Source: a virus. From it: a stretch of 26,168 bases of DNA. The notes below the pieces were generated by a model. That model had not been told where the DNA came from, did not search any database, and saw only the letters and a program-made list of their open reading frames with translations. Both the position numbers and the translations under genes were made by a program. Each line of letters begins with the position of its first letter. Position 1 is the first letter of the stretch. Location of the stretch: positions 1-26,168 of the IMG/VR virus record IMGVR_UViG_3300009285_000726; one strand, written 5' to 3'. Shown here piece after piece: positions 16,421 through 22,665 of this stretch.

Positions 16421-16631
16421 CTACAGTCTCCAGTAGTTTTAGTAGCTGTTCTATGCTAAGGGCGGCCAACGGTGGGACGGGCTTCTGCTTCGGTGCAGCT
16501 TTGGCACGAAGTTTGGTGGACATCACTGCCCGCTGCTCCCGGCGCCGCAGACGGACGGAAAGAATCAAGTCAAGTGCTGCTTGTGGCGGTAGACTCTGCA
16601 GGCTCGTCCGCTCGCTCCAAAGATCGGCCAT
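16398..16631 (-). CDS. Hypothetical 77-aa basic protein
   Basis: ATG 16631 (MADLW...) follows GGAG at 6-7 nt; a TTG four codons upstream would include that site, so the ATG was preferred. The middle is strongly basic (RLRRREQR, KLRAKAAPKQK) and a leucine-rich helix (SIEQLLKLLE) closes the protein. It overlaps the end of the preceding 94-aa gene by 62 bp and the start of the ParB-methyltransferase gene by 23 bp, all in one operon. A small nucleic-acid-binding protein is plausible from charge alone; no family is recognised. Confidence 0.65.
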   Translation of the reverse strand: MADLWSERTSLQSLPPQAALDLILSVRLRRREQRAVMSTKLRAKAAPKQKPVPPLAALSIEQLLKLLETVGGNSLPE

Positions 16632-16854
16632 AAGAAGCTCCAACGGAAAGGAGGGAGGAATAGTTTATATGGCGAGAGACTAGCTCACGAAGGGCCTGCT
16701 CTGGGTGCTCACGAAGATACAGCGCGAAACCCTCCATGAGCCAGCGATATGCATACCGGCGGAATCCGTGAGGGATCAAGCAGAGCGATGCATGAACCTC
16801 AGGGCCGACGTCAAAGGTTATGCGAACAACACGAGGGGCTGGTTCTGCGTTCAT
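16570..16854 (-). CDS. Hypothetical 94-aa protein
   Basis: The frame starts with a TTG at 16878 inside a strong hairpin; ATG 16854 (MNAEPAPRVV...) is the likelier start although its ribosome binding site is weak. The N-terminal strand-like VVRITFDVGPEVHASLCL and the following Tyr/Arg-rich helices suggest a small compact fold, possibly ribbon-helix-helix-like, but this is not secure. It is the first gene after the 15-bp hairpin, which separates it from the SSB-like gene. Confidence 0.6.
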   Translation of the reverse strand: MNAEPAPRVVRITFDVGPEVHASLCLIPHGFRRYAYRWLMEGFALYLREHPEQALRELVSRHINYSSLLSVGASYGRSLERADEPAESTATSST

Positions 16855-16863
16855 GGCGTACCC

Positions 16864-16876
16864 GTCACGTAGTGAC
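16864..16876. other. Short palindrome beside the large hairpin
   Basis: GTCAC, 3 nt, GTGAC: a 5-bp inverted repeat just upstream of the ATG at 16854 on the - strand and one base from the 15-bp hairpin. It could be a small operator or occlude initiation; it is short enough to be chance. Confidence 0.3.
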
Positions 16877-16877
16877 A

Positions 16878-16914
16878 AGGGAAGAGTAGAAGTTCGTCCC
16901 TTCTACTCTTCCCT
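16878..16914 (-). terminator. Perfect 15-bp hairpin between the SSB-like gene and the 94-aa gene
   Basis: The arms AGGGAAGAGTAGAAG (16878-16892) and its exact complement (16900-16914) enclose a 7-nt loop. It lies in the only real gap of this part of the leftward operon. No U-run of note follows on the - strand, so it may be a partial terminator, an RNA processing site or an RNA 3'-end stabiliser instead of a classical intrinsic terminator. Confidence 0.6.
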
Positions 16915-16930
16915 AAAAGGCTAGCGACAG

Positions 16931-17335
16931 TTAGCGTCGTGCAACGAACCGACGGACGCTATTCTGTGGAGTACCGTTCAGCGGATTGATCTCCTCAGAC
17001 ACGATAGCCCACGCTTCCCTACCAAGAAGGTCATCAACTTGCACAGGCATCTCCACACGGAAGGCATACACAAACTCCTTGAAGCGGTTGGCAGTCTTGA
17101 TGTATGCCTTCTGGTCATCGACCTTCTGTTCGGCGGAGGGAATAGGAATCCAGACCCGAATGTCGTCAGCTAACGGACGCTCTGGCACGTCAAGGACGAG
17201 CGCGAGATTGTTGCGGTTGGGGAAGTTCTTCTGGGTAGTGATCTCAGCGCGCTTGATCCGCAGCATGGCCTCAGAGCCATCAACGAGATGTTCGAGCTCA
17301 GGAATGTCATCCAGGTTGATGTCGAGAAGAGACAT
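16931..17335 (-). CDS. DUF669/SSB-like protein, probable single-stranded DNA binding (134 aa)
   Basis: The N-terminus is acidic (LDINLDDIPELEHLVDG). It is followed by alternating strands (EAMLRIKRAEI, NLALVLDVPE, IRVWIPIPS) and a helix with FKEFVYAFRV, then a basic C-terminus. This order matches DUF669-type phage proteins, which usually sit directly downstream of Sak4-like ATPases and are regarded as OB-fold single-stranded DNA binding proteins. Here the ATPase gene is indeed the neighbour upstream. ATG at 17335 has GGAG about 9 nt upstream. Family membership is inferred from layout and pattern. Confidence 0.6.
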   Translation of the reverse strand: MSLLDINLDDIPELEHLVDGSEAMLRIKRAEITTQKNFPNRNNLALVLDVPERPLADDIRVWIPIPSAEQKVDDQKAYIKTANRFKEFVYAFRVEMPVQVDDLLGREAWAIVSEEINPLNGTPQNSVRRFVARR

Positions 17336-17394
17336 GGTAGAGGCTCCAGTGATTGAAGTGAGGATGGCAGAAGCTATAGAATGTAGTACTTGTG

Positions 17395-18234
17395 CTAGCC
17401 AGTGACCGTCTGGCTGCCCGCGTCCTGGGCGGGAAGGAGGGAAGGTCTTCCGGCGTCGGATTTGCCAGCTTTACGTAGAAGAGCACGAAAGTCTGGCAGC
17501 TCAAAGGTCTCGAACTTAGCCCCACCCATGCGGGTCTCGGCTTTGTATCTACTGTCGGAGTGGACTTGGAGCTTATAGTCTCGATCTTGTAGAACGCGAG
17601 TGATGTATTTCTCACTGAATACAAGGGGGACTTTCTCGGAGAGCTTCCCCGCAAGCAGAAGCCCGGTTTCAATGCTCCCACGGAGATCGTCTTTCATAAA
17701 CGCCATGTGGCCAGAGACTAAGACATGGCATGGAAGTCCCATCAACACACCAAGCCAGTCCACAGTGGTCATCTGCTGCACGAGGTAGTCTTGTAGCTCC
17801 GGGTTTTGCCCAACGCGGGTGACGCTCCTAGACCCCCGACGGAGAATCTCGAACATCATAGAGTCCGACCACTTAGTGACTGAGTCCAGCATGTAGGTGG
17901 CTATATGGTCGAAGAAGCCCTCACGCTGGCGCTCAGACATCTCACGCTCCCACTCACGGAAGGCCCATGGAGACTTCCAGCTATCCTTTTCCCACTTATT
18001 GCAGACAATGATATCGCCAGAGGCAATGAGAGGCTGCAGTGCAGCTGTGGTAGTCCCTCCTGGGTCGAAGCAGTCGATAAAGACTGGAGTCGGGCATGTA
18101 GCCGCCAGCTGCGTCTTACCAGTGCCAAAGTCGCCGTAGACTAAGGCGTTGACCCAGCTGCTCGCAGACTGCGAGTACTGTTCGCGGACCTTGGCTACAC
18201 GTTGCTGCACGAGAAGGAACTTGTCGTCGGCCAT
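17395..18234 (-). CDS. Sak4-like (AAA_24) recombination ATPase (279 aa)
   Basis: RecA-like P-loop ATPase: Walker A GDFGTGKT at residues 34-41, a Walker B-like strand TYMLDS near 113-118, and VLVSGHM (171-177) as a sensor strand. The segment SRYKAETRMGG (228-238) is typical of the phage AAA_24/Sak4 group, single-strand annealing or recombination mediators. After the core, residues 240-251 (core FELPDFRA, 244-251) are shared with the 202-aa protein of the GC-rich cassette. ATG 18234 follows GGAGGTG of junction repeat 5. It works next to an SSB-like protein and a PD-(D/E)XK nuclease, a classic phage recombination set. Confidence 0.85.
   Translation of the reverse strand: MADDKFLLVQQRVAKVREQYSQSASSWVNALVYGDFGTGKTQLAATCPTPVFIDCFDPGGTTTAALQPLIASGDIIVCNKWEKDSWKSPWAFREWEREMSERQREGFFDHIATYMLDSVTKWSDSMMFEILRRGSRSVTRVGQNPELQDYLVQQMTTVDWLGVLMGLPCHVLVSGHMAFMKDDLRGSIETGLLLAGKLSEKVPLVFSEKYITRVLQDRDYKLQVHSDSRYKAETRMGGAKFETFELPDFRALLRKAGKSDAGRPSLLPAQDAGSQTVTG
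17483..17517 (-). repeat. Shared 35-nt segment encoding the FELPDFRA motif (copy A)
   Basis: This segment of the Sak4-like gene matches 22856-22890 at 31 of 35 positions, in the same strand and frame. It encodes K-F-E-T followed by FELPDFRA; the other copy encodes K-L-D-A followed by the same eight residues. Confidence 0.8.
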
Positions 18235-18242
18235 GGCTTCAC

Positions 18243-18265
18243 CTCCGTATCAAGATGTTACAGAG
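18243..18265 (-). repeat. Junction repeat copy 5
   Basis: Read on the - strand: CTCTGTA, ACATCTTGA, TACGGAG. The TAA of the 67-aa gene lies inside it (18260-18258), and its GGAG extends to GGAGGTG, 6-8 nt before the ATG of the Sak4-like gene. The one C-to-T change in the left arm still pairs as U-G in the sense RNA. Confidence 0.85.
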
Positions 18266-18461
18266 TTGTGTGTTTATGCGTTGGGATGGCTTCCCCGCGA
18301 CGACGGCGGATCTCCAATAGCTGTCCTGCGTCGGCTATCAGACGAATTAGGTCGTCCGAGCTAGGAGACATGATAGTGATGGTGAGCCCCGCAAAGTTTG
18401 GCACATGCTCTACGCAGACACGCTCTGCAGAGATGAGTATAGAGTTCCGTCTTTTAGACAC
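18258..18461 (-). CDS. Hypothetical 67-aa protein
   Basis: GTG start about 8 nt after AGGAG. The N-terminal half is strand-rich (NSILISAERVCVEHV, LTITIM), followed by a helix (DDLIRLIADAGQLLEIRRRRG) and a basic, His/Lys-containing end. No family is recognised. The stop TAA is supplied by junction repeat 5, whose right arm then drives the Sak4-like gene, so the two are probably translationally coupled. Confidence 0.65.
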   Translation of the reverse strand: MSKRRNSILISAERVCVEHVPNFAGLTITIMSPSSDDLIRLIADAGQLLEIRRRRGEAIPTHKHTTL

Positions 18462-18510
18462 TAGTCAAGCTCCTGTTTCAAGCCGCGGGGGCCAACTTTG
18501 GTAGACTTAC

Positions 18511-18729
18511 TTACGGCAACAACTCTGCAAGGGTCCTCTCCATGATAGACAAAGTCCTTTCTATCCCATGCAGAGAGTCACGAATCTGTTCAAGCAGCTG
18601 TATGTCTGAAGGACCATCAGTTAGCCTTAGGCTTCCACATAGCCCGCAGTGGAGAGTTACTTCGTCCGTCTTCATCTTTGGAAGGAGAACTTCTACCCAC
18701 GCGCTCCCGCATTCTTTACAGCGTTTCAT
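18511..18729 (-). CDS. Small zinc-ribbon protein (72 aa)
   Basis: Two CxxC knuckles, Cys4/Cys7 and Cys28/Cys31, form a likely treble-clef or ribbon zinc site over the first 35 residues; a helical coiled-coil segment (LLEQIRDSLHGIERTLSIMERTLAELL) follows. ATG overlaps the stop of the nuclease gene (ATGA) with GGAG 8 nt upstream. Such small ribbon proteins are common in phage early operons; a DNA- or protein-binding accessory role is likely, with no specific function readable. Confidence 0.75.
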   Translation of the reverse strand: MKRCKECGSAWVEVLLPKMKTDEVTLHCGLCGSLRLTDGPSDIQLLEQIRDSLHGIERTLSIMERTLAELLP

Positions 18730-19703
18730 GGCTTAATCTCCATTGTCTCCCGAAGATACTCAGGGCTGCGTGGGTCCCAGTGGAAAATCTGAAAGTTCGT
18801 CGGCGGGGAGTCTGCGCGCTGCAGTGGATTATCCCAGGCAGCGCAGTAATCCAGGAACGGACAGATGCCATACTGAGTGCATGACTCTGTGCAGCGTGGA
18901 AAGGCTTGAAGAACTTCGTCCTCCTCTTTACTGTCGCTCAGCCGTGAGAACTCCCGGTTGATCTCGTCAAGCCAGAAGTTGGCCTCAACTAGCCATGCCT
19001 GCATGGACCTTAGAGAGCGCCTGACGGGGATTCGATGGAACTCGCAGTCGCTTGCTCCAGCGTATGGCGTTCCGTCTTTCTTCACTCTCGGGCCTTCGTG
19101 TGGGAAGAGTCCGTTGATTCTCACGCCCCAAACTCGGTCTGGGTCGTAGAGAGAGTAAAGCACATGAAGGTATGTTCCAACTTGAAACTTCTGCCGCCAC
19201 TGGGAAGCCCACACGGTAGAGAAACGAGTTCCCGTCTTGTGCTCAAGGCTGAAAAACCCCTCGCTGCCTTCACATAAGGCGTCGGTTTTGAAGTAAAGTA
19301 GCCTATCTGCGCTTACAGGTACTGAGCCAGACACCTCGACGTGGAGCACATCGAACTCAGTGGGGTCATACGGGTATTGGCGGAGATACATAGTAAGTAG
19401 CCTAAGTGCGGCGCTTGGGCTTTTGGGGCTGAGGGCTTGGTCTAAGTCCTCAGAGAAGAACCGACGGAAGTAAGACAGAAACCTACTGTACGCCTTGGAG
19501 AGGGATTCTACTGTATACCCCTCCAACAGCAATGTCTCCATCGCAAGGTGGATCCCTGTACCGAACTCAAGGTGCACATTGGGTCCTTCGTATTGCCAGC
19601 CAAGGACGTACTGGAAAAAGTACTTCCGTCGGCAGGTCATGAAGGTTTGAATCTTGGAGCTGTCTTGGATGGACCAAGTTGGGGATGAGACGAGGTTAGT
19701 CAT
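18726..19703 (-). CDS. PD-(D/E)XK exonuclease, RecB/Cas4-like (325 aa)
   Basis: The nuclease core has Asp141 (YFKTDAL) and Glu154-His-Lys156 (SLEHKTG), with a QxxxY-like helix following (QVGTYLHVLY, near 174-183). His52 in GTGIHLAME fits the conserved His of the RecB/Cas4 family (PDDEXK_1). Cys24 near the N-terminus and Cys271, Cys275, Cys281 and Cys287 near the C-terminus resemble the four-cysteine Fe-S cluster of Cas4/AddB-type nucleases, with one cysteine to spare. It probably resects phage or host DNA ends to provide single strands for the Sak4-like ATPase. ATG 19703 follows AAGGGGG. There is no CRISPR array nearby, so a spacer-acquisition role is not supported. Confidence 0.85.
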   Translation of the reverse strand: MTNLVSSPTWSIQDSSKIQTFMTCRRKYFFQYVLGWQYEGPNVHLEFGTGIHLAMETLLLEGYTVESLSKAYSRFLSYFRRFFSEDLDQALSPKSPSAALRLLTMYLRQYPYDPTEFDVLHVEVSGSVPVSADRLLYFKTDALCEGSEGFFSLEHKTGTRFSTVWASQWRQKFQVGTYLHVLYSLYDPDRVWGVRINGLFPHEGPRVKKDGTPYAGASDCEFHRIPVRRSLRSMQAWLVEANFWLDEINREFSRLSDSKEEDEVLQAFPRCTESCTQYGICPFLDYCAAWDNPLQRADSPPTNFQIFHWDPRSPEYLRETMEIKP

Positions 19704-19721
19704 GAATTTGACCCCCTTCTG

Positions 19722-20033
19722 TCACTCGTGGTTGAGTTCTATCCGGCGCTCAATATAGTGCTGTCTCCCTCCGTCGCCGTGGAAAAGCAGTAAGTTGAGC
19801 CGGCCATGCAGGGCAGCGAACATAGAGCAGGCAACGGCGTTCATTACTGTAGGGCCGGACAAGAGCATGTAATCGTTCGACGTGCTCTTGCATAGCTTTG
19901 GCTCGAACTCGCGTAGCATAGCGGTAAGTTGATATTTGTCTACCTTCCCTGCAGAGAGGACGACTAGCTCCCCGAACCGCCGTGCGTCGGAGAAGTCATG
20001 GCCAGAAGAAGAGACAACGAACACAGTTGGCAT
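19722..20033 (-). CDS. Conserved-looking phage protein of unknown function (103 aa)
   Basis: A compact alpha/beta pattern: strand PTVFVVSSSGHDFS, strand ELVVLSAG, then DYMLLSGPTVMNAVACSMFAALHG (helix after a Gly-Pro turn) and strand RLNLLLF. The SSSGHDFS and LLSGPTVMN signatures look conserved, but I cannot attach a function. Start ATG 20033 has only a weak ribosome binding site (AAAGAG). It lies in the early part of the leftward operon, before the nuclease gene. Confidence 0.7.
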   Translation of the reverse strand: MPTVFVVSSSGHDFSDARRFGELVVLSAGKVDKYQLTAMLREFEPKLCKSTSNDYMLLSGPTVMNAVACSMFAALHGRLNLLLFHGDGGRQHYIERRIELNHE

Positions 20034-20062
20034 GGCTTATGGGCTCTTTGTGTACTTGCTGA

Positions 20063-20482
20063 CTACCTTATGTTTCTGGCTGCCGACTCGTAGCTAGATC
20101 GGCCACTGGGGCCAAGCACCAGGTCATAAGCCATACTTGGAAGGACCCCAGGTGGACATGATATACTAGCAGTGAGTCCGGCAAATTGAGGGTAGAAAGG
20201 CTGCGCTAGGGACGGAAACTTCTCTACCAATTCCTCCTTGGTCATGGCTAAGATCTTCTTAGCGCGGAGAATTTCCGCCTCTAATCTACTTAGCTCGCCC
20301 GCAAGGGTGGACTTCTGTTCCTCCAGTGCTTTGACTTCCTCAGGAAGAAGAAGCTCTGGATGTAGGGCTTCAGTGATTCGCCTCTTTTCTCGGTGCAGTG
20401 CAATCTCAAGTCGGGCAAGCTCCATATATAGCGGATCGCCCTTGCCCCAGAGTGCCCGCCAGGCTTGCCTAAAATATAGCAT
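20063..20482 (-). CDS. Coiled-coil protein of unknown function (139 aa)
   Basis: Residues about 20-90 form a charged Glu/Lys/Leu-rich coiled coil (LARLEIALHREKRRI, VKALEEQKSTLAGEL); the last 45 residues are Pro/Gly/Ser-rich and probably flexible. ATG 20482 lies about 9 nt after AGAAGG. A strong GC-rich hairpin (20508-20539) sits directly upstream. It may be a scaffold or anti-host factor; no family is recognised. Confidence 0.7.
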   Translation of the reverse strand: MLYFRQAWRALWGKGDPLYMELARLEIALHREKRRITEALHPELLLPEEVKALEEQKSTLAGELSRLEAEILRAKKILAMTKEELVEKFPSLAQPFYPQFAGLTASISCPPGVLPSMAYDLVLGPSGRSSYESAARNIR

Positions 20483-20507
20483 AGAGGCTGCCTTCTACTT
20501 TCGTGAC

Positions 20508-20539
20508 GCTGGAGCCCCGAGAGGAGGCGGGGCTCCAGC
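20508..20539 (-). terminator. 12-bp GC-rich hairpin after the first operon gene
   Basis: Arms GCTGGAGCCCCG and CGGGGCTCCAGC around 8 nt, beginning 8 nt after the stop of the 153-aa gene. The typical T-run is missing, so it could attenuate read-through and make the first gene's transcript more abundant, or protect its 3' end. Confidence 0.6.
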
Positions 20540-20547
20540 TTTGGGAG

Positions 20548-21009
20548 TTACTGCGTCGCCTCCTGCCGACGGCGGATTTCGTCCATCAGCTGCTCCAGCG
20601 TTATCTCGCCGGCGTCGAGCTTCTTGGCGAACATCTGGAACGCCTTCTCCTTGGTGACTCCAGCATCAACGCGGCGGCGAGTCTTGCCCGGGAGGTAGCT
20701 GAGTGCTGCGGCGATCCCTTGCTCGACGGTATACTTGGGAAGGGTCTCGCCCTCAACTTCCTCCTGGATGTCGAGCGTGGTCCGACACGCACCTTGGACT
20801 CTGACAACGAACTCAGAGACGGCCATTGCGTGGACCACTTCCTCCCCATAGAGCTCAGCCATCTCACCCAGCGTTCGGCCAACCTCGCGCTCGAACGTAG
20901 CCTTCCGACCGCCGGTCTTCCTGCTAGTCACGGTCACGATGATGTGGCCGGTGCGGGTATATTCCTGCTCGGTAGCGTCGCTTGTCTCAGATGCGTTCTT
21001 CTCAGACAC
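20548..21009 (-). CDS. First gene of the leftward operon, unknown early protein (153 aa)
   Basis: GTG start 7 nt after AGAAGGAG. The first 15 residues are Ser/Glu/Thr-rich and disordered; then strands HIIVTVTSRK and FVVRVQGAC alternate with helices. The C-terminal half is charged and helical, ending in DEIRRRQEATQ. No family is recognised. Being first after a consensus promoter with a long structured leader, and followed by a strong hairpin, it is expected to be highly expressed early. This suggests a regulator, a host take-over protein or an abundant DNA-binding protein; which one cannot be read. Confidence 0.75.
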   Translation of the reverse strand: MSEKNASETSDATEQEYTRTGHIIVTVTSRKTGGRKATFEREVGRTLGEMAELYGEEVVHAMAVSEFVVRVQGACRTTLDIQEEVEGETLPKYTVEQGIAAALSYLPGKTRRRVDAGVTKEKAFQMFAKKLDAGEITLEQLMDEIRRRQEATQ

Positions 21010-21038
21010 GATGAGACTCCTTCTAGTTGAATAGGAAA

Positions 21039-21061
21039 CTCCGTAACAGTTTGATACGGAG
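21039..21061 (-). repeat. Junction repeat copy 6, in the leader of the leftward operon
   Basis: Perfect arms that extend to 10 bp here (AAACTCCGTA 21036-21045, TACGGAGTTT 21055-21064) around ACAGTTTGA. The centre differs from the other copies at three positions. It does not touch a start codon: the gene's own AGAAGGAG lies about 20 nt further on. It has no upstream stop codon, so it cannot be explained as a coding junction. Confidence 0.85.
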
Positions 21062-21066
21062 TTTGA

Positions 21067-21083
21067 CTGCGCTTTGAGCGCAG
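21067..21083 (-). other. Leader hairpin next to junction repeat 6
   Basis: Arms CTGCGCT and AGCGCAG around 3 nt, three bases from the extended junction repeat. Together the two hairpins make most of the 5' leader structured; an orphan AGGAGG with no usable start codon follows on the promoter side. An attenuation or mRNA-stability role is possible. Confidence 0.45.
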
Positions 21084-21117
21084 AAGCGCGGGGTCCTCCT
21101 TTCAGCCACGGATGGAA

Positions 21118-21156
21118 GTAGTACGTGTGTAGAATGCCCGCAATTATACGTACTAC
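21118..21156. promoter_or_regulatory. Dyad over the transcription start of the leftward operon (operator candidate)
   Basis: Exact 9-bp arms GTAGTACGT (21118-21126) and ACGTACTAC (21148-21156) are separated by 21 nt. The upstream arm covers the predicted start point (about 21152). This is where a repressor dimer or a DNA-looping pair would block transcription; the RNA could also form a 9-bp hairpin at its 5' end. A further TATAAT (21148-21143 on the - strand) is embedded in the dyad. Confidence 0.55.
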
Positions 21157-21158
21157 AT

Positions 21159-21187
21159 AATATAGGATTTAAGTGCCCACTTGTCAA
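21159..21187 (-). promoter_or_regulatory. Consensus sigma-70/sigma-A promoter for the leftward operon
   Basis: On the - strand, TTGACA (21187-21182), a 17-bp spacer and TATATT (21164-21159): a perfect -35, the ideal spacing and a -10 with one mismatch. It reads leftward toward the 153-aa gene with a leader of about 140 nt. This is the strongest promoter I can see in the window and implies use of the host RNA polymerase for early transcription. Confidence 0.8.
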
Positions 21188-21235
21188 GGGAAATCTCACC
21201 CCCGTGGTAAAGATTCTTTGCCAGGACAGGTGGAG

Positions 21236-21633
<398 letters not shown>

Positions 21634-21637
<4 letters not shown>

Positions 21638-21741
21638 GGTTGGTCCTTTCTTTTACTGAGCCAGCTATGTAACGCACTGACTATGCCTACGACGATGAAG
21701 CCAACGAAGATTAGATCAAACACTATCTCAGCGATTAGCAT
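21634..21741 (-). CDS. 35-aa single-pass membrane peptide
   Basis: ATG 21741 to TGA 21634, with the stop overlapping the ATG of the 133-aa gene (ATGA). The sequence reads MLIAEIVFDLIFVGFIVVG, then a continuing hydrophobic stretch, and a basic tail ending KRKDQP: one transmembrane helix with a cytoplasmic-type positive end. Junction repeat 7 lies 6 nt upstream, and its right arm (CAGAG) may act as a weak Shine-Dalgarno. Coupling at both ends and the coherent membrane profile support a real gene. A small holin-like, antiholin-like or membrane-regulator role is possible. Confidence 0.65.
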
Positions 21742-21747
21742 GACCGG

Positions 21748-21770
21748 CTCTGTAACATCTTGGGACGGAG
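21748..21770 (-). repeat. Junction repeat copy 7
   Basis: On the - strand: CTCCGTC, CCAAGATGT, TACAGAG. The TAA of the 28-aa peptide (21773-21771) abuts the left arm, as in copies 1, 2 and others. The arms are less perfect and the right arm lacks GGAG, leaving CAGAG 6 nt before the ATG of the 35-aa peptide. Confidence 0.8.
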
Positions 21771-21857
21771 TTAGCGGTTACGCCCGTTGAGCCAGGCCAG
21801 TATGACAAAGCTAGCCAGAAGAATAATAATAAGCACGTGTACTATCGCTTCCAACAT
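21771..21857 (-). CDS. 28-aa single-pass membrane peptide
   Basis: ATG 21857 to TAA 21771. The peptide is one hydrophobic helix (HVLIIILLASFVILAWL) with a short polar basic end (NGRNR). It starts 2 nt after the stop of the radical-SAM-like gene, with GGAAGG in that gene's last codons as ribosome binding site. It ends directly at junction repeat 7. Together with the next 35-aa peptide it forms a pair of tiny membrane proteins in tandem. Confidence 0.6.
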   Translation of the reverse strand: MLEAIVHVLIIILLASFVILAWLNGRNR

Positions 21858-21859
21858 TG

Positions 21860-22579
21860 TCAGCCTTCCAGCCTTTTTATGCGCTCCATTGTAGCATGCC
21901 ACTCACGAAGGCAGTTCCCACAGCGCGAGCAGCTCGAAGCCCATGGCGTGCCGCAGCTATACACGTAGGGATTTGTCTGGAAGCGGGCCATGGTGTTTCT
22001 CCACATATCTGGGCGTACTTGCCAGTATGGATTGGTCACGTGGATACGATGCTCATAGCTGTCTATGTAGGTGTCGGGGATAGAACTTTTATCTGGGTAG
22101 CACACCCAAGTAAGTACAACAGGCACGGACCGGAGATTATATGTATAGTATTCCACGGCGGCCGCAAGCACCTCCACGTTCCAGAGGTTGGTTCTGAAAC
22201 GAAGGAACATTAGGTTGTCTGGAATGCTGGTTAGGCGGTAAAAGTCCTTGTCTGTCATGTCCCGGGGGTTAAGAGTGAGAACCACGGGCGCAGGAAAGGA
22301 AAGCTCAGGGATGGAAGTGTTAAAGAAACGGTGTGGATACCATGTCGTCTTGTGGACAACTGTGCTCCAGTCATTGTTTGAGTCGTTTCCGTCGTTCACG
22401 CGGACTACTTGGTCTGCACGAACCTTGGGCGGCATGTTTGGCTCTGTAGAATCTGGTTCAAGATAGCTGCCGCCGCTATAGACGAAGCAGTCGGCGCAGT
22501 TGTGTGGGCATCTGCCCCACTGGGGGATACAAGCGAGTAGGCCAGAGCCTACAGTCTTGGGATTAACACGATAAACCAT
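21860..22579 (-). CDS. Radical-SAM-like enzyme (239 aa)
   Basis: Cys24, Cys28 and Cys31 (CPHNCADC) make the canonical CxxxCxxC motif that binds the 4Fe-4S cluster and S-adenosylmethionine. The C-terminus has Cys209, Cys217, Cys220 and Cys223 (CxxCxxC ending GNC), a likely auxiliary Fe-S or zinc site. Strands such as PVVLTLN and VPVVLTW fit the partial TIM barrel. The start was placed at ATG 22579 (MVYRVNPK), behind GGAGAAAGGG; an in-frame ATG at 22627 would translate junction repeat 8. The length is short but adequate for a minimal barrel. Substrate unknown: nucleotide or tRNA modification or peptide modification are options. It is first in the moderate-GC leftward block, beside the GC-rich cassette. 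Confidence 0.75.
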   Translation of the reverse strand: MVYRVNPKTVGSGLLACIPQWGRCPHNCADCFVYSGGSYLEPDSTEPNMPPKVRADQVVRVNDGNDSNNDWSTVVHKTTWYPHRFFNTSIPELSFPAPVVLTLNPRDMTDKDFYRLTSIPDNLMFLRFRTNLWNVEVLAAAVEYYTYNLRSVPVVLTWVCYPDKSSIPDTYIDSYEHRIHVTNPYWQVRPDMWRNTMARFQTNPYVYSCGTPWASSCSRCGNCLREWHATMERIKRLEG

Positions 22580-22592
22580 GGAAGATCCCTTT

Positions 22593-22615
22593 CTCCGTAT
22601 CAAGATGTTACAGAG
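22593..22615 (-). repeat. Junction repeat copy 8
   Basis: On the - strand: CTCTGTA, ACATCTTGA, TACGGAG, identical to copy 5. GGAG continues into GGAGAAAGGG, the ribosome binding site of the radical-SAM-like gene at 22579. No stop codon of an annotated gene touches it; the GC-rich cassette ends 51 bp upstream at 22666. Confidence 0.85.
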
Positions 22616-22665
22616 TTTCTTATTCAACCCTCTCCACGGGGGAACAGCCAGTTTAGCTGTAGCTG

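Noticed and set aside
20503-21030. + strand 175-aa reading frame opposite the first operon gene
   Set aside because: It mirrors the 153-aa gene, which has a GTG with AGAAGGAG, a promoter and operon context on the - strand; the + strand frame has none of these.
21143-21148. TATAAT inside the dyad as a second promoter
   Set aside because: No acceptable -35 lies 16-18 bp upstream; the TTGACA/TATATT pair is far better.
22580-22627. N-terminal extension of the radical-SAM-like protein
   Set aside because: The extension is a translation of junction repeat 8; the internal ATG has a proper GGAGAAAGGG site just upstream.
22595-22665. Promoter for the radical-SAM-like gene (TTGAAT ... TGATAC)
   Set aside because: Spacing of 19 bp and two poor hexamers; not convincing.
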